From JAQVWU01 sp964628455 (lineage in GTDB: Bacteria; Bacillota; Clostridia; Oscillospirales; CAG-272), in assembly GCA_964628455.1 (NCBI GenBank), contig CAZVPD010000055.1:1-20961 (forward strand): DNA of 20,961 bases, given 5' to 3'. A model generated the notes under the pieces. The model did not search any database. It worked only from the letters and a program-made list of their open reading frames with translations, and was not told the DNA's origin. Positions within the stretch are counted from its first letter, which is position 1. The number at the start of each line of letters is the position of its first letter. A program made the translations under genes and the position numbers. Below are positions 1-7,058 of the stretch, in pieces.

Positions 1-62
1 ATACAGCCGAGTACAACGGAACTGCCCGGCAATCCGCTTTTGCCGATATCGATATAATTCAT
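1..62 (-). CDS. Aldo/keto reductase, N-terminal fragment (runs off the left edge)
   Basis: Reading the minus strand from an ATG at 60-62 gives 20 codons, MNYIDIGKSGLPGSSVVLGC, then the window ends. The pattern (M-x-Y-x-x-[IL]-G-K-[ST]-G-L ... S-x-[VL]-x-LGC) is the typical first beta-hairpin and first barrel strand of NAD(P)H-dependent aldo/keto reductases of the YhdN/Tas type. Those act on aldehydes, ketones or sugar derivatives in the cytoplasm. A G-rich stretch (GGGGG) lies about five bases before the ATG and is a usable but weak ribosome binding site. The gene starts 24 bases after the stop of the glycosidase-like gene on the same strand, so the two are probably co-transcribed. Such reductases often neighbour sugar-degradation genes. 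The catalytic tetrad lies outside the window, so the subfamily cannot be decided. Confidence 0.72.
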   Translation of the reverse strand, partial: MNYIDIGKSGLPGSSVVLGC

Positions 63-86
63 AAATACCCCCGTTTTGGTTGATGG

Positions 87-1646
87 TTATTGTTCGGCCG
101 CAAGCGAAAACAGAAGGTCTCCGAATGCGTTGGCTCTCGGAAGGCGCCAGTCCCCGTTTTCGTCCGGCTGCGCGAATCCGAGGTCGCGAGTCTCGTCTGT
201 GACGGGATTGTAACGCACATCGGTTTCGATGCCGTGAAGCAGGACGCTGCCCCAGAAATCTCCGCACGGGAAGGGTTTATAGATGATACGGACTCTGCGC
301 CTGATGCCTGCGGCAAAATGGCCGTAGTACGAACCCAGGTCATTGGCGCTGTCCACCCATTCCTGATGGAGTTCGAAAAGCTGCCAGTCATACCGCGTGA
401 TGAATTTTTTGATGCGCCCTATATGCAGCGAGCCGGGAAGACGGTAGGCTTCGGTCCAGGGGGTGTCCCCCCAGCCGGCTCCGTGCGGAGAAACCCCGTA
501 GGGACAGTCCGGAGCATTGAGCTGCCATATGCCGTTTGCGCCGTATGTGTGGCCGCAGCACCCCATCAGAACACACGCTGTGAAAAGAAAGCGCTGTATA
601 TCGGCATGGGACGATCCCGCTATCCCTTCGTAGCAGACTTCGGAATTGATGACCGGAAGTTTTTTGCGGCCGAGGGCTGCCTTTACCTGTTTCAGGGTGG
701 GTATCAGGGACAGAAAACCCGAATGGCCGGTCTGCAGCATATCCAGTCCGAGCAGGGTCTCGTCGTCGATCTGTTCGTGGCCGTTTGATGTCGGGTGGAC
801 CGTTACGAGACGGGAAAAAGGGTCGGTCGCGTGCACGAAGAGCGCGATGTCGTTCCAGTCGCGGCGCGAATTGCGCAGGTGTTCCTCATAGGGAACATCG
901 GAATCGTAAAAAGTCATATTGGCTTCTCCGGCGAGGCACCACACGACGGGATAGGCTGCCCAGCGGGCGATGATGTTTTCCCAGTGCCGCCTGAGCGCGT
1001 CTTTGCCGGCGAATTTCATAAAGAAACCCCAGGATCCCACGATGCAGGGGACGATGCCGTTTTCGCACAGGTGGATGATCTTCTCGTCCGCCTCATCGAA
1101 ATAGGCGGGATTGATCCGCGTGAATTTTTCGTCCCAAGGGAACCCGGCATTGTTCGCGCCCCGTTCGTCAAAGGGAAGCATGTCGGGGTAAAGGCCCGCG
1201 ACGATCTGCACGACGGAAAAACCTTTTTCCGCACGGTCCGCGGTCAGTGTGCGGAAACCGTTCATATCCAGCCTTTTCGTGAGTCCCATCCACCATGTAT
1301 CTCCCAGCCAGAAGAAAGGTGTGCCGTCCCCGTGGGAAAGATACAGGTCGTCTTTCCTGCGGCAGACGGCGCCGTGCCGGTAGAGCGGATTCTCTCCCTC
1401 ATACGCGGCAACTTCGAGGGTGCCGTGCGCGGCATCGCTCCCGGATCCCGCTTTATAGGTATGGCATCCGGTGAGTGCTGAGCTGTAGCGCGCTTTCCAT
1501 ATGCCGTTCCCGCCGTAAAACGACGGAACGGCTTTTCTGCTGCCGTCCGGCGCCGTAAAAATCACACGCGGACTGCCTGCGGAATCCGATAGCGATTCCG
1601 GTGCACGGAAGGTTATTTCCGCCGGAACGTTCTGTCTGACGATCAT
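87..1646 (-). CDS. DUF5060/DUF4038 glycoside hydrolase-like protein (apiosidase-like, GH140-type fold)
   Basis: 519 residues, no signal peptide, so probably cytoplasmic. Residues about 5-82 form a small beta domain of the DUF5060 type (YGGNGIWKARYSSALTG), and residues about 85-440 match the DUF4038 TIM-barrel family. Visible signatures are HGDGTPFFWLGDTWWMG (105-121), a GLYPDMLPFDERG stretch near 151-163 and WCLAGEANM at 236-244. The segment PVINSEVCYEG (331-341) resembles the end of a late barrel strand. Glu241 and Glu336 are the visible candidate catalytic carboxylates, but this assignment is inference. A short C-terminal beta domain follows. The family includes apiosidases and related glycosidases; substrate cannot be called. 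The start is supported by AGGAGG five to six bases upstream of the ATG. A consensus promoter lies about 90 bases upstream and the aldo/keto reductase start lies just downstream, suggesting intracellular breakdown of an imported oligosaccharide. Confidence 0.85.
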   Translation of the reverse strand: MIVRQNVPAEITFRAPESLSDSAGSPRVIFTAPDGSRKAVPSFYGGNGIWKARYSSALTGCHTYKAGSGSDAAHGTLEVAAYEGENPLYRHGAVCRRKDDLYLSHGDGTPFFWLGDTWWMGLTKRLDMNGFRTLTADRAEKGFSVVQIVAGLYPDMLPFDERGANNAGFPWDEKFTRINPAYFDEADEKIIHLCENGIVPCIVGSWGFFMKFAGKDALRRHWENIIARWAAYPVVWCLAGEANMTFYDSDVPYEEHLRNSRRDWNDIALFVHATDPFSRLVTVHPTSNGHEQIDDETLLGLDMLQTGHSGFLSLIPTLKQVKAALGRKKLPVINSEVCYEGIAGSSHADIQRFLFTACVLMGCCGHTYGANGIWQLNAPDCPYGVSPHGAGWGDTPWTEAYRLPGSLHIGRIKKFITRYDWQLFELHQEWVDSANDLGSYYGHFAAGIRRRVRIIYKPFPCGDFWGSVLLHGIETDVRYNPVTDETRDLGFAQPDENGDWRLPRANAFGDLLFSLAAEQ

Positions 1647-1735
1647 AAAGGCCTCCTTTTGTTTTTGTTTCCGTCACGGGTCGCGTGATTCTGACGGCGA
1701 CCGTGTTTTTATCGTTCTATCCTGCAGCTGTAATA

Positions 1736-1764
1736 ATTATAAGGCCGCGGACTTTTATTGTCAA
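1736..1764 (-). promoter_or_regulatory. SigA-type promoter for the DUF4038 gene
   Basis: On the minus strand TTGACA (1764-1759) and TATAAT (1741-1736) are separated by exactly 17 bases, a perfect consensus. Transcription would start near 1729, leaving a leader of about 83 bases before the ATG at 1646. The rest of the 1765-2009 interval holds no gene or site I can support. Confidence 0.85.
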
Positions 1765-2009
1765 GAAGGAGCCGGATAAGCATGTATATTTTGTGCTTTT
1801 TAATGTTACGAAAAATGCAGCCTGCCGTACGGGTATAAAAACGGTAAGGATCCGGCGGAAAAGATCGGATGATAACGACGCCATGCCGTCGGAAGGCGAA
1901 AGGCGAAAGGCTCCTTCTTTTTTACGGTCGGAATTGTCGTCGGGACGCTTTGGGCAAAAAATCACGGAAATCGCTGCGGACCTGCAGATTTAAAGAAACG
2001 GAACGGACA

Positions 2010-2048
2010 GCACCGGAAAAGAACCGGCACCGATGACGACGGTGCCGG
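2010..2048 (-). terminator. Rho-independent terminator of mscL
   Basis: A perfect 9-bp stem (CCGGCACCG at 2024-2032 with CGGTGCCGG at 2040-2048, 7-base loop) lies five bases past the mscL stop. On the minus strand it is followed by a T-rich tail (TTCTTTT). Confidence 0.75.
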
Positions 2049-2053
2049 GCGGT

Positions 2054-2452
2054 TTATTTGGATTTCAGTATGTCGCGGATCTCCGTGAGCAGCAGTTCTT
2101 CTTTGGTCGGAGCCGGGGGAGCGGGAGGAGGAGGCGGGGGCGCCTTCTTCTTTACTTTTGAAAGAAGCTGTATAAAAAGGAAAATCGAGAAGGCGATGAT
2201 CAGAAAATCGGTGACAGACTGGATAAACGCGCCGTACCTGAATGCCGATTCGGCGATGTCTCCGTTCGCCGGAGTGATGACGATCTTCAGGTCTTTGAAA
2301 TCGATCCCGCCCAGCAGGATGCCGATAAGGGGCATGATGATGTCGTTGACCAGGGATGTGACGATCTTGCCGAACGCTCCTCCGATGATCACGCCGACGG
2401 CGAGGTCGATGACATTGCCTTTGAATGCGAATTTCTTGAATTCCCTGAACAT
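2054..2452 (-). CDS. mscL: Large-conductance mechanosensitive channel
   Basis: 132 residues, close to the usual MscL length of about 130-140. The N-terminal amphipathic helix MFREFKKFAFKGNVIDLAVG and the following pore helix GVIIGGAFGKIVTSLVNDII are diagnostic of the family. A loop with ITPANGDIAESAFRYGAF links to TM2 (about residues 80-98, FLIIAFSIFLFIQLL). The cytoplasmic part has a seven-proline run (KKKAPPPPPPAPPAPTKEE), then the terminal helix EELLLTEIRDILKS that forms the cytoplasmic bundle. The homopentamer opens under membrane tension to release solutes during hypo-osmotic shock. The ATG is preceded by GGAGGG at good spacing. The gene stands alone, with its own extended -10 promoter and terminator, and is divergent from the CBM9-like gene. 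The proline run is longer than in many homologues but lies in a variable region. Confidence 0.97.
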   Translation of the reverse strand: MFREFKKFAFKGNVIDLAVGVIIGGAFGKIVTSLVNDIIMPLIGILLGGIDFKDLKIVITPANGDIAESAFRYGAFIQSVTDFLIIAFSIFLFIQLLSKVKKKAPPPPPPAPPAPTKEELLLTEIRDILKSK

Positions 2453-2511
2453 GTGAAACCCTCCGAATCAATAAATAGAAAATAAAAACCGGCATGGTTT
2501 TTCTTCGGATG

Positions 2512-2540
2512 ATTATAGCATAAATGAAGAATAAACGCAA
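2512..2540 (-). promoter_or_regulatory. mscL promoter with extended -10
   Basis: The minus strand reads TTGCGT (2540-2535), a 17-base spacer ending in TGC, and TATAAT (2517-2512). The -35 is weak but the TGnTATAAT extended -10 compensates. Just downstream, at 2484-2502, the leader can form an A/T-rich hairpin (AAAAACC/GGTTTTT, loop GGCAT) of unknown significance. Confidence 0.75.
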
Positions 2541-2597
2541 CATTTATTTAACAAAAAAAATCGTGATCGCGAACCAGGGTTAAATCGATAAAAAGTC

Positions 2598-2626
2598 TTG
2601 ACAAATAGGAATGGCATGTGTATAAT
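2598..2626 (+). promoter_or_regulatory. SigA-type promoter for the CBM9-like gene
   Basis: TTGACA (2598-2603), a 17-base spacer and TATAAT (2621-2626) form a perfect consensus promoter. The predicted start near 2633 gives a leader of about 110 bases before the ATG. Confidence 0.88.
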
Positions 2627-2648
2627 ATGTAGCGGATATACGAACAGC

Positions 2649-2716
2649 CGGACAGGATATTCCGCACGTTTGCGCGGCTGCCGGCAGGCTGCGCGGACTG
2701 CGGAAAATACTGTCCG
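2649..2716 (+). promoter_or_regulatory. Long stem-loop in the 5' leader of the CBM9-like gene
   Basis: The arms 2649-2666 and 2699-2716 pair over 18 positions with only two mismatches (GGACAG...TTCCGCA against TGCGGAA...CTGTCC). Between them lies a GC-rich inner segment (2672-2694) containing the palindrome CTGCCGGCAG flanked by GCGC on both sides. The whole element occupies most of the leader and ends 16 bases before the ribosome binding site GAGGAG (2732-2737). It matches no riboswitch class that I recognise. It could stabilise the mRNA or modulate translation. Confidence 0.6.
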
Positions 2717-2742
2717 CCAACAAATATTTTTGAGGAGATGTC

Positions 2743-3594
2743 ATGATGAAAAAGCTTTCTTTTCTGATGGTACTTTGCATTCTTCTTCTCACGACCGGCA
2801 TATTCGCATCGGAATCCGGCATCAGTTACGGCGATGTTCCTTCGACGACAGCCGATATAGCCATTGATGCCGCGAAAGACGATATCTATGCCAAAGGCCT
2901 TTACATGAAACTCGACCGCCTGCTTGATCCCGCCGGCAACGATTACGGGACGCGCGGCGACGCCTGGCTTCTTTTGAAGGACAACAGTCTCTGCATTTTC
3001 GTCGACGTCCAGTCGACCGACCTGATCCCGCCTGATCCCGACCTTCAGGCAAGCAGCCCCTGGAACACGGAAAGCGTCGAGGTGTTCATCAATCCCGGCA
3101 ATACCGACGACAACGCGGCAACGATACAATACAGGATCGACACCGCAAACTGGCCGTGCGTATACACGCAGGCCGGACAGGCCGACTACGGTCCCGACAT
3201 GGTCGGATCCCAGTTCGGTTACGCGTCCGCCATCACCGGCACGGGATATGCCGTTGAGTTTAAGATTCCGCTGACCGACTACGCGCAGGGCGCGAAGATC
3301 GGCTTCCAGTTCCAGATCAACGACCCCAATGACGAGGGTCAGGTGCACACGATGTCCCAGAGTTCGCTGACCGCAAGCAGCTGGACCGCCGAACTCTACG
3401 ATTATATCACCATCGGAGCCGCTCTGCCCGTTGAAACGGCTGCTCCCGAGACCGAAGCCGCTGCCGAAGCGCCGGCGGAAGCTGCCGCCGAAGCACCTGC
3501 CGCTGCCGCCCAGACCGGAGACGTCGCTCTGTATGCCGTTTTACTCGGCATCTCCTCGGTGGTCGCCGCTCTGCGCGCAAAAAAGAAAGTGTAA
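2743..3594 (+). CDS. Exported CBM9-like carbohydrate-binding protein with sorting-signal-like C-terminus
   Basis: 283 residues. A signal peptide (MMKKLSFLMVLCILLLTTGIF, cleavage near FAS/ES) precedes one beta-sandwich of the CBM9/DUF1083 type at about residues 30-225. The segment SPWNTESVEVFINPGN near residues 106-121 is the characteristic 'W-x-x-[ED]-S-[VI]-E-[VI]-F-[IV]' strand, and GYAVEFKIPL is the later conserved strand. No catalytic domain is visible, so the role is likely sugar binding at the surface. An Ala/Glu/Pro-rich linker (about 228-256) leads to AQTGD, a hydrophobic helix (VALYAVLLGISSVVAAL) and the basic tail RAKKKV. This resembles a sortase sorting signal without the usual LP. 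The ribosome binding site GAGGAG (2732-2737) fits either of two adjacent ATGs (2743 or 2746). The gene has its own promoter and terminator, so it is probably monocistronic. Confidence 0.8.
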   Translation: MMKKLSFLMVLCILLLTTGIFASESGISYGDVPSTTADIAIDAAKDDIYAKGLYMKLDRLLDPAGNDYGTRGDAWLLLKDNSLCIFVDVQSTDLIPPDPDLQASSPWNTESVEVFINPGNTDDNAATIQYRIDTANWPCVYTQAGQADYGPDMVGSQFGYASAITGTGYAVEFKIPLTDYAQGAKIGFQFQINDPNDEGQVHTMSQSSLTASSWTAELYDYITIGAALPVETAAPETEAAAEAPAEAAAEAPAAAAQTGDVALYAVLLGISSVVAALRAKKKV

Positions 3595-3628
3595 CTGGAA
3601 TTTCAGGCAAAACAACCTGCCGGTATCA

Positions 3629-3657
3629 GTGTGCCGCTCCGGCGGCACGCTTTTTTT
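3629..3657 (+). terminator. Rho-independent terminator of the CBM9-like gene
   Basis: A 9-bp stem with one G-U pair (GTGTGCCGC at 3629-3637 with GCGGCACGC at 3642-3650, loop TCCG) is followed directly by seven T (3651-3657). It lies 34 bases after the stop codon. Confidence 0.92.
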
Positions 3658-3707
3658 ATCGGAAAATACAGCCGGGCAACGGTTTTCGGGGCGTTTTCCG
3701 CGGGCAG

Positions 3708-3736
3708 TTGACTTTTGCCGTGAAAAAAATTATAAT
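3708..3736 (+). promoter_or_regulatory. SigA-type promoter for topB
   Basis: TTGACT (3708-3713), a 17-base spacer and TATAAT (3731-3736). The expected start near 3743 places three 18-base repeats inside the leader, before the ATG at 3833. Confidence 0.85.
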
Positions 3737-3756
3737 GGATGACAGCGGATATCCGG

Positions 3757-3810
3757 GAAACAGCGTGTTTCCATGAAACAGCGTGTTTCCATGAAACATC
3801 TTGTTTCCGG
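3757..3810 (+). repeat. Three tandem 18-base palindromic repeats in the topB leader
   Basis: Units at 3757-3774 and 3775-3792 are identical (GAAACAGCGTGTTTCCAT). A third at 3793-3810 differs at four positions (GAAACATCTTGTTTCCGG). Each is a dyad, GGAAAC-n5/6-GTTTCC when the preceding base is included, so DNA-level operators or three small RNA hairpins are both possible. The repeat ends 8 bases before the AAAGGTG ribosome binding site of topB. Confidence 0.85.
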
Positions 3811-3832
3811 GAAAAAGAAAAGGTGTGATACC

Positions 3833-6001
3833 ATGATTCTGATCATCGCGGAAAAACCGGGTCTTGCGCGCAATATCGTTTCGGCTGCCGGGAAAATGAC
3901 GAAGCATGACGGTTATTACGAAGGCGGCGGATATATCGTGACGTGGGTGTTCGGACATCTTTTTTCGCTTGCGGACGTCGAGGCATACGACGGCTCCGGC
4001 GAAGCGCATCCCGGCGCGGCTGCCGGAAAGAAGTGGACGATGAACAATCTGCCGTGTTTCCCCGATCCGTTCAGATTCGAACTGCGGCGCGGCGCGGATA
4101 ATAAACCGGATGCGGGCGTCCTGAAGCAATTTGAGATCATAAAGGAATGCTGCCTCAGGGAGGATGTCCGCACGGTCGTAAACGCCGGCGACGCCGACCG
4201 CGAAGGCGAGATCATCGTTCGCATCTGCATGGAAAAAGCTCTCGGGAGCCTTTCCCGTCCGGATAAAGAATTCAGACGTTTATGGCTCCCGGATCAGACG
4301 CCCGAAACGATTCTCAAAGCGCTGTCCGAAATGAAAAGCGAATCCGAATACGACGGCCTGGCCGCCGAAGGTTATGCGCGGACCTATATCGACTGGCTGT
4401 ACGGGGTGAACCTGACGCGGTACGCGACGCTGAAAACGGGTGTTTTGCTGAGGGTCGGCCGTGTGATCGTCCCGGTTGTCAGGGCTGTCTATGACCGCGA
4501 TGCGGCCGTAAAAAATTTTGTGCCTGAGATCTATTACGCGGTCATCAGCAGCGCGCGGACAAACGGCGAAGTCATCGAGCTTCGGAGCGTACGGAAATTT
4601 TCAAAGACGGAACTTGCCGCGGCTCAGGCTCTGTGCGATACGTATAATAAAACGGATGCGGTTGTTCTTTCGGTAAAACGGAAGAAGGATACGCTTGCGC
4701 CCGGAAAGCTGTTTTCGCTTTCGAAACTGCAGAATGCGCTCGGAAAAAAATATAAAATGTCCATGGCGGACAGTCTTGCGGTCCTGCAGAAATTATACGA
4801 AGAGGGATATGTGACTTACCCGCGAACCGATTCCGAATATCTTGCCGAAGCCGAACAGGAAAAAATCAGGAAGATTCTTGAGAATATAGCAAAAATCGGT
4901 TATCCGGTGGAATTTAAAAACAGCAGGTCGATTTTTGACGACAGTAAAATCGAATCGCATTCGGCGCTGACGCCGACGTTTAAAATCCCCGATAAAAACA
5001 AACTGACGCCCGATGAATCGAAGGTATATTCCGCGATATTCAGGCGTTTCGCGGCGGTTTTCTGCGCCGAACCGTGTATTGCCGAGAAAACCGAGATCAT
5101 GATCGGAGCCGGCGAAGAATTCACTTTAAAAGGAACGGTCATCCTTGAACCGGGGTGGACAAAATACGACGATTATACCGCGAAGGATAAAATATTGCCG
5201 AAGCTGAAAAAGGGCGATAAAATCACAGCCGATTTTAAACCGGTCGAAAAGGAAACCAGTCCGCCCGGACATTACACGATAGAAACTCTGAACAATTACC
5301 TGAAAAATCCGTTCAGGGAAGAAAAAGCGGCAAAAAATCCGAAAACCGCCGGCAGCGTGGCCGCGGAAAACGACGGCATGGACGAAAATACGGGTGCCGG
5401 TGATGAAGCGGAATATAAAGCTCTTTTCGAAGGTCTTGAATTGGGCACGGAAGCCACGCGGACAGGCATCATCGACCATGCCCGCAGCAGCGGATACATA
5501 CAGTTAAAGAAGGATGTTTATACCATTCTGCCGGACGGCATTTACCTCGTCGAATCGCTGGCGCATATGCAGATCGGTATGGACAAACACAAGACCGCCG
5601 AACTCGGCAAAGCGCTGAAAAAGGTATACCGGGGTGAGTTGACGGTACAGGAAAGCACTGCCCTCGCGCAGTTGGAAATAACCGGGATTTTCCGCAAAAA
5701 AGAAACAACACCGGAAACGGACACCGATAACGGTTTTTACGGCGATACGGTCGGTAAATGTCCGGTTTGCGGCGGTGATGTGGTGCGCACGAAATACGGC
5801 TACGGCTGCAGTCAATATAAAGCGGGATGTAAATTTACGGTCGGCGGCGTCATCTGCGGCAGAGTCATATCGGTTTCGAATGTACGGATGCTGCTTGAAA
5901 AGGGTGCAACCTCGAAAATAGTCGGTTTCACGTCAAAAAAAGGAACAGCGTTTGACGCTGTTCTGAAGCTGGATAACGGCAGGGTCGTATTTGATTTCTG
6001 A
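3833..6001 (+). CDS. topB: DNA topoisomerase III (type IA)
   Basis: 722 residues from the ATG at 3833. This start is chosen over upstream in-frame ATGs at 3773 and 3791 because it opens directly into the Toprim strand MILIIAEKPG and follows AAAGGTG at seven bases, while the earlier ones have no ribosome site. The Toprim domain (1-145) carries Glu7 and the DADREGE motif (Asp120, Asp122, Glu124) that bind magnesium. The catalytic tyrosine is Tyr329 in YVTYPRTDSEYL, which attaches to the 5' phosphate. The segment LRVGRVIVPVVRAVYDRD replaces the classic GRVQTP motif, as I recall for a Clostridia subgroup. After Ala/Glu linker residues near 515-535 comes a four-cysteine zinc element (CPVCGG...CSQYKAGC, near 641-662). 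A Topo-C type repeat ends the protein. The enzyme decatenates DNA and resolves recombination intermediates. It converges with ddl, 16 bases apart. Confidence 0.94.
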   Translation: MILIIAEKPGLARNIVSAAGKMTKHDGYYEGGGYIVTWVFGHLFSLADVEAYDGSGEAHPGAAAGKKWTMNNLPCFPDPFRFELRRGADNKPDAGVLKQFEIIKECCLREDVRTVVNAGDADREGEIIVRICMEKALGSLSRPDKEFRRLWLPDQTPETILKALSEMKSESEYDGLAAEGYARTYIDWLYGVNLTRYATLKTGVLLRVGRVIVPVVRAVYDRDAAVKNFVPEIYYAVISSARTNGEVIELRSVRKFSKTELAAAQALCDTYNKTDAVVLSVKRKKDTLAPGKLFSLSKLQNALGKKYKMSMADSLAVLQKLYEEGYVTYPRTDSEYLAEAEQEKIRKILENIAKIGYPVEFKNSRSIFDDSKIESHSALTPTFKIPDKNKLTPDESKVYSAIFRRFAAVFCAEPCIAEKTEIMIGAGEEFTLKGTVILEPGWTKYDDYTAKDKILPKLKKGDKITADFKPVEKETSPPGHYTIETLNNYLKNPFREEKAAKNPKTAGSVAAENDGMDENTGAGDEAEYKALFEGLELGTEATRTGIIDHARSSGYIQLKKDVYTILPDGIYLVESLAHMQIGMDKHKTAELGKALKKVYRGELTVQESTALAQLEITGIFRKKETTPETDTDNGFYGDTVGKCPVCGGDVVRTKYGYGCSQYKAGCKFTVGGVICGRVISVSNVRMLLEKGATSKIVGFTSKKGTAFDAVLKLDNGRVVFDF
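5935..5963 (-). terminator. Terminator of ddl, located inside the topB coding region
   Basis: A perfect 8-bp stem (GAACAGCG at 5943-5950, CGCTGTTC at 5956-5963, 5-base loop), read on the minus strand, is followed by one C and seven T (complement of 5935-5941). It starts about 55 bases past the ddl stop and within the last 25 codons of topB. In the plus direction there is no T run after the hairpin, so it should act only on leftward transcripts. Confidence 0.85.
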
Positions 6002-6017
6002 AACTGCGGCCGCCCTT

Positions 6018-7058
6018 TTATCGGTCCGGATTTTTATGGAAAGCTGCGCGGACGATGATTTCGCACAGTTCGTCATACCCGATCCCCGCTGCGGCCGCTT
6101 CCTGCGGCAGAAGGCTTGCGGGCGTCATTCCGGGCAGGGCGTTCGCTTCGAGGCAGATAAAATTACCGGAATCGCGGTCGAGTATAAAATCAATGCGCGA
6201 ATAGCTGCCCAGGCGCAGCACGGAATGGACGGCAGCCGCGGTGTTCTGCAGGGACGCCGTCTGCTCCGGCGAAAGGTCGGCGGGACAGATCTCTCTGGTC
6301 AGGCCGCTCTGATATTTGTTTTTGTAATCATAGAATCCCGAAAGGGGAATGATCTCAACGGGCGGAAGCGCCGCACCGTTCAGAATACCCGCGGAAAATT
6401 CACGTCCGCAGATCATTTTCTCGATCAGGACCGTATTTTCGTATCTGAACGCGGCTTCGAGGGCGGAAACCAGTTCCGCCTCTTCTTTTACGATGGATAT
6501 GCCCACGCTCGACCCGCAGCTGCAGGGTTTCACGACGCACGGAATGCCGATCTCGCCGATGACCGTTCCGGCGCTGCAGTCCCGGCGGGTATAGATCCGC
6601 CAGGGAGCCGTTTCGATCCCCGCGTCGCGGAGAAGGCGCTTGGTGATATCTTTATCCATGGCCAGCAGGCAGCCGATAAAACCCGAACCGGTATATCGTA
6701 TGCCGTATGTGTCGAATACGGCCTGAAGCTGACCGTTTTCACCCATGGATCCGTGCAGAGCGATAAACGTGACGTCGGCTGAAGCGCAAAGCCGGAGTAT
6801 GTTTTTGCCGATCAGGGCGTCCGGATCCTTTTTCCCGCTGCGCAGTGCCTCAAGGTCGGGATCGGTTTCGGGTATCGTGTAAGAGAAGTCCGGAACAGAA
6901 GAAAAACCCGGCACGCCGTCGTCCGGCAGGTCGAAATAGACGTCTGCCATCGCGACCCGGTGCCCCGAGCGGATCAGCGCATTTGCTATGAGAGCGGCCG
7001 AGGACAGCGAAACGTCGCGTTCAGGACTGAGTCCGCCGGCCAAAACAACAATATTCAT
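6018..7058 (-). CDS. ddl: D-alanine--D-alanine ligase
   Basis: 346 residues. It joins two D-alanines with ATP to make the dipeptide used in peptidoglycan precursors. The N-terminal domain begins MNIVVLAGGLSPERDVSLSS, the Ddl signature, followed by the early motif ALHGSMGENG. The ATP-grasp part contains PCVVKPCSCGSSVGISIV, an EKMICGREF strand and RIDFILDRDSGNFICLEANALPGMTPASLLP, including the Asp and the Glu/Asn that bind the two magnesium ions. The omega loop FYDYKNKYQSG keeps the Tyr that favours D-Ala over D-lactate, so this is a housekeeping ligase, not a VanA type. The ATG at 7056-7058 is chosen because AGGAAAGG lies about six bases upstream and the family N-terminus starts there; a longer in-frame reading to 7205 lacks both. 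Its terminator lies within topB. Confidence 0.95.
   Translation of the reverse strand: MNIVVLAGGLSPERDVSLSSAALIANALIRSGHRVAMADVYFDLPDDGVPGFSSVPDFSYTIPETDPDLEALRSGKKDPDALIGKNILRLCASADVTFIALHGSMGENGQLQAVFDTYGIRYTGSGFIGCLLAMDKDITKRLLRDAGIETAPWRIYTRRDCSAGTVIGEIGIPCVVKPCSCGSSVGISIVKEEAELVSALEAAFRYENTVLIEKMICGREFSAGILNGAALPPVEIIPLSGFYDYKNKYQSGLTREICPADLSPEQTASLQNTAAAVHSVLRLGSYSRIDFILDRDSGNFICLEANALPGMTPASLLPQEAAAAGIGYDELCEIIVRAAFHKNPDR

Noticed and set aside
90..1481. Long plus-strand open frames (90-788 and 795-1481)
   Set aside because: They lie antisense to the DUF4038 gene, whose protein has clear family motifs, promoter and ribosome site. The antisense proteins show no recognisable domain.
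1901..1935. Weak hairpin GAAGG/CCTTC followed by six T
   Set aside because: The stem is only 5 bp with a 16-base loop, and no plus-strand gene ends upstream of it.
1685..1993. 102-codon plus-strand frame in the intergenic region
   Set aside because: No ribosome site, no recognisable domain, and it overlaps the minus-strand promoter of the glycosidase-like gene.
2548..3348. 266-codon minus-strand frame
   Set aside because: It is antisense to the CBM9-like gene, which has a signal peptide, domain, promoter and terminator on the plus strand.
3773..3832. Upstream start for topB at 3773
   Set aside because: The extra residues come from the leader repeats, no ribosome site is present, and the Toprim domain begins at the ATG at 3833.
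4427..4510. Replacement of the usual GRVQTP motif in TopB by GRVIVP as a possible defect
   Set aside because: As I recall, this is shared by a Clostridia topoisomerase III subgroup, and all catalytic residues are intact, so it is not a sign of inactivity.
5991..6782. 263-codon plus-strand frame after topB
   Set aside because: It is antisense to ddl, which has full family motifs and a good ribosome site.
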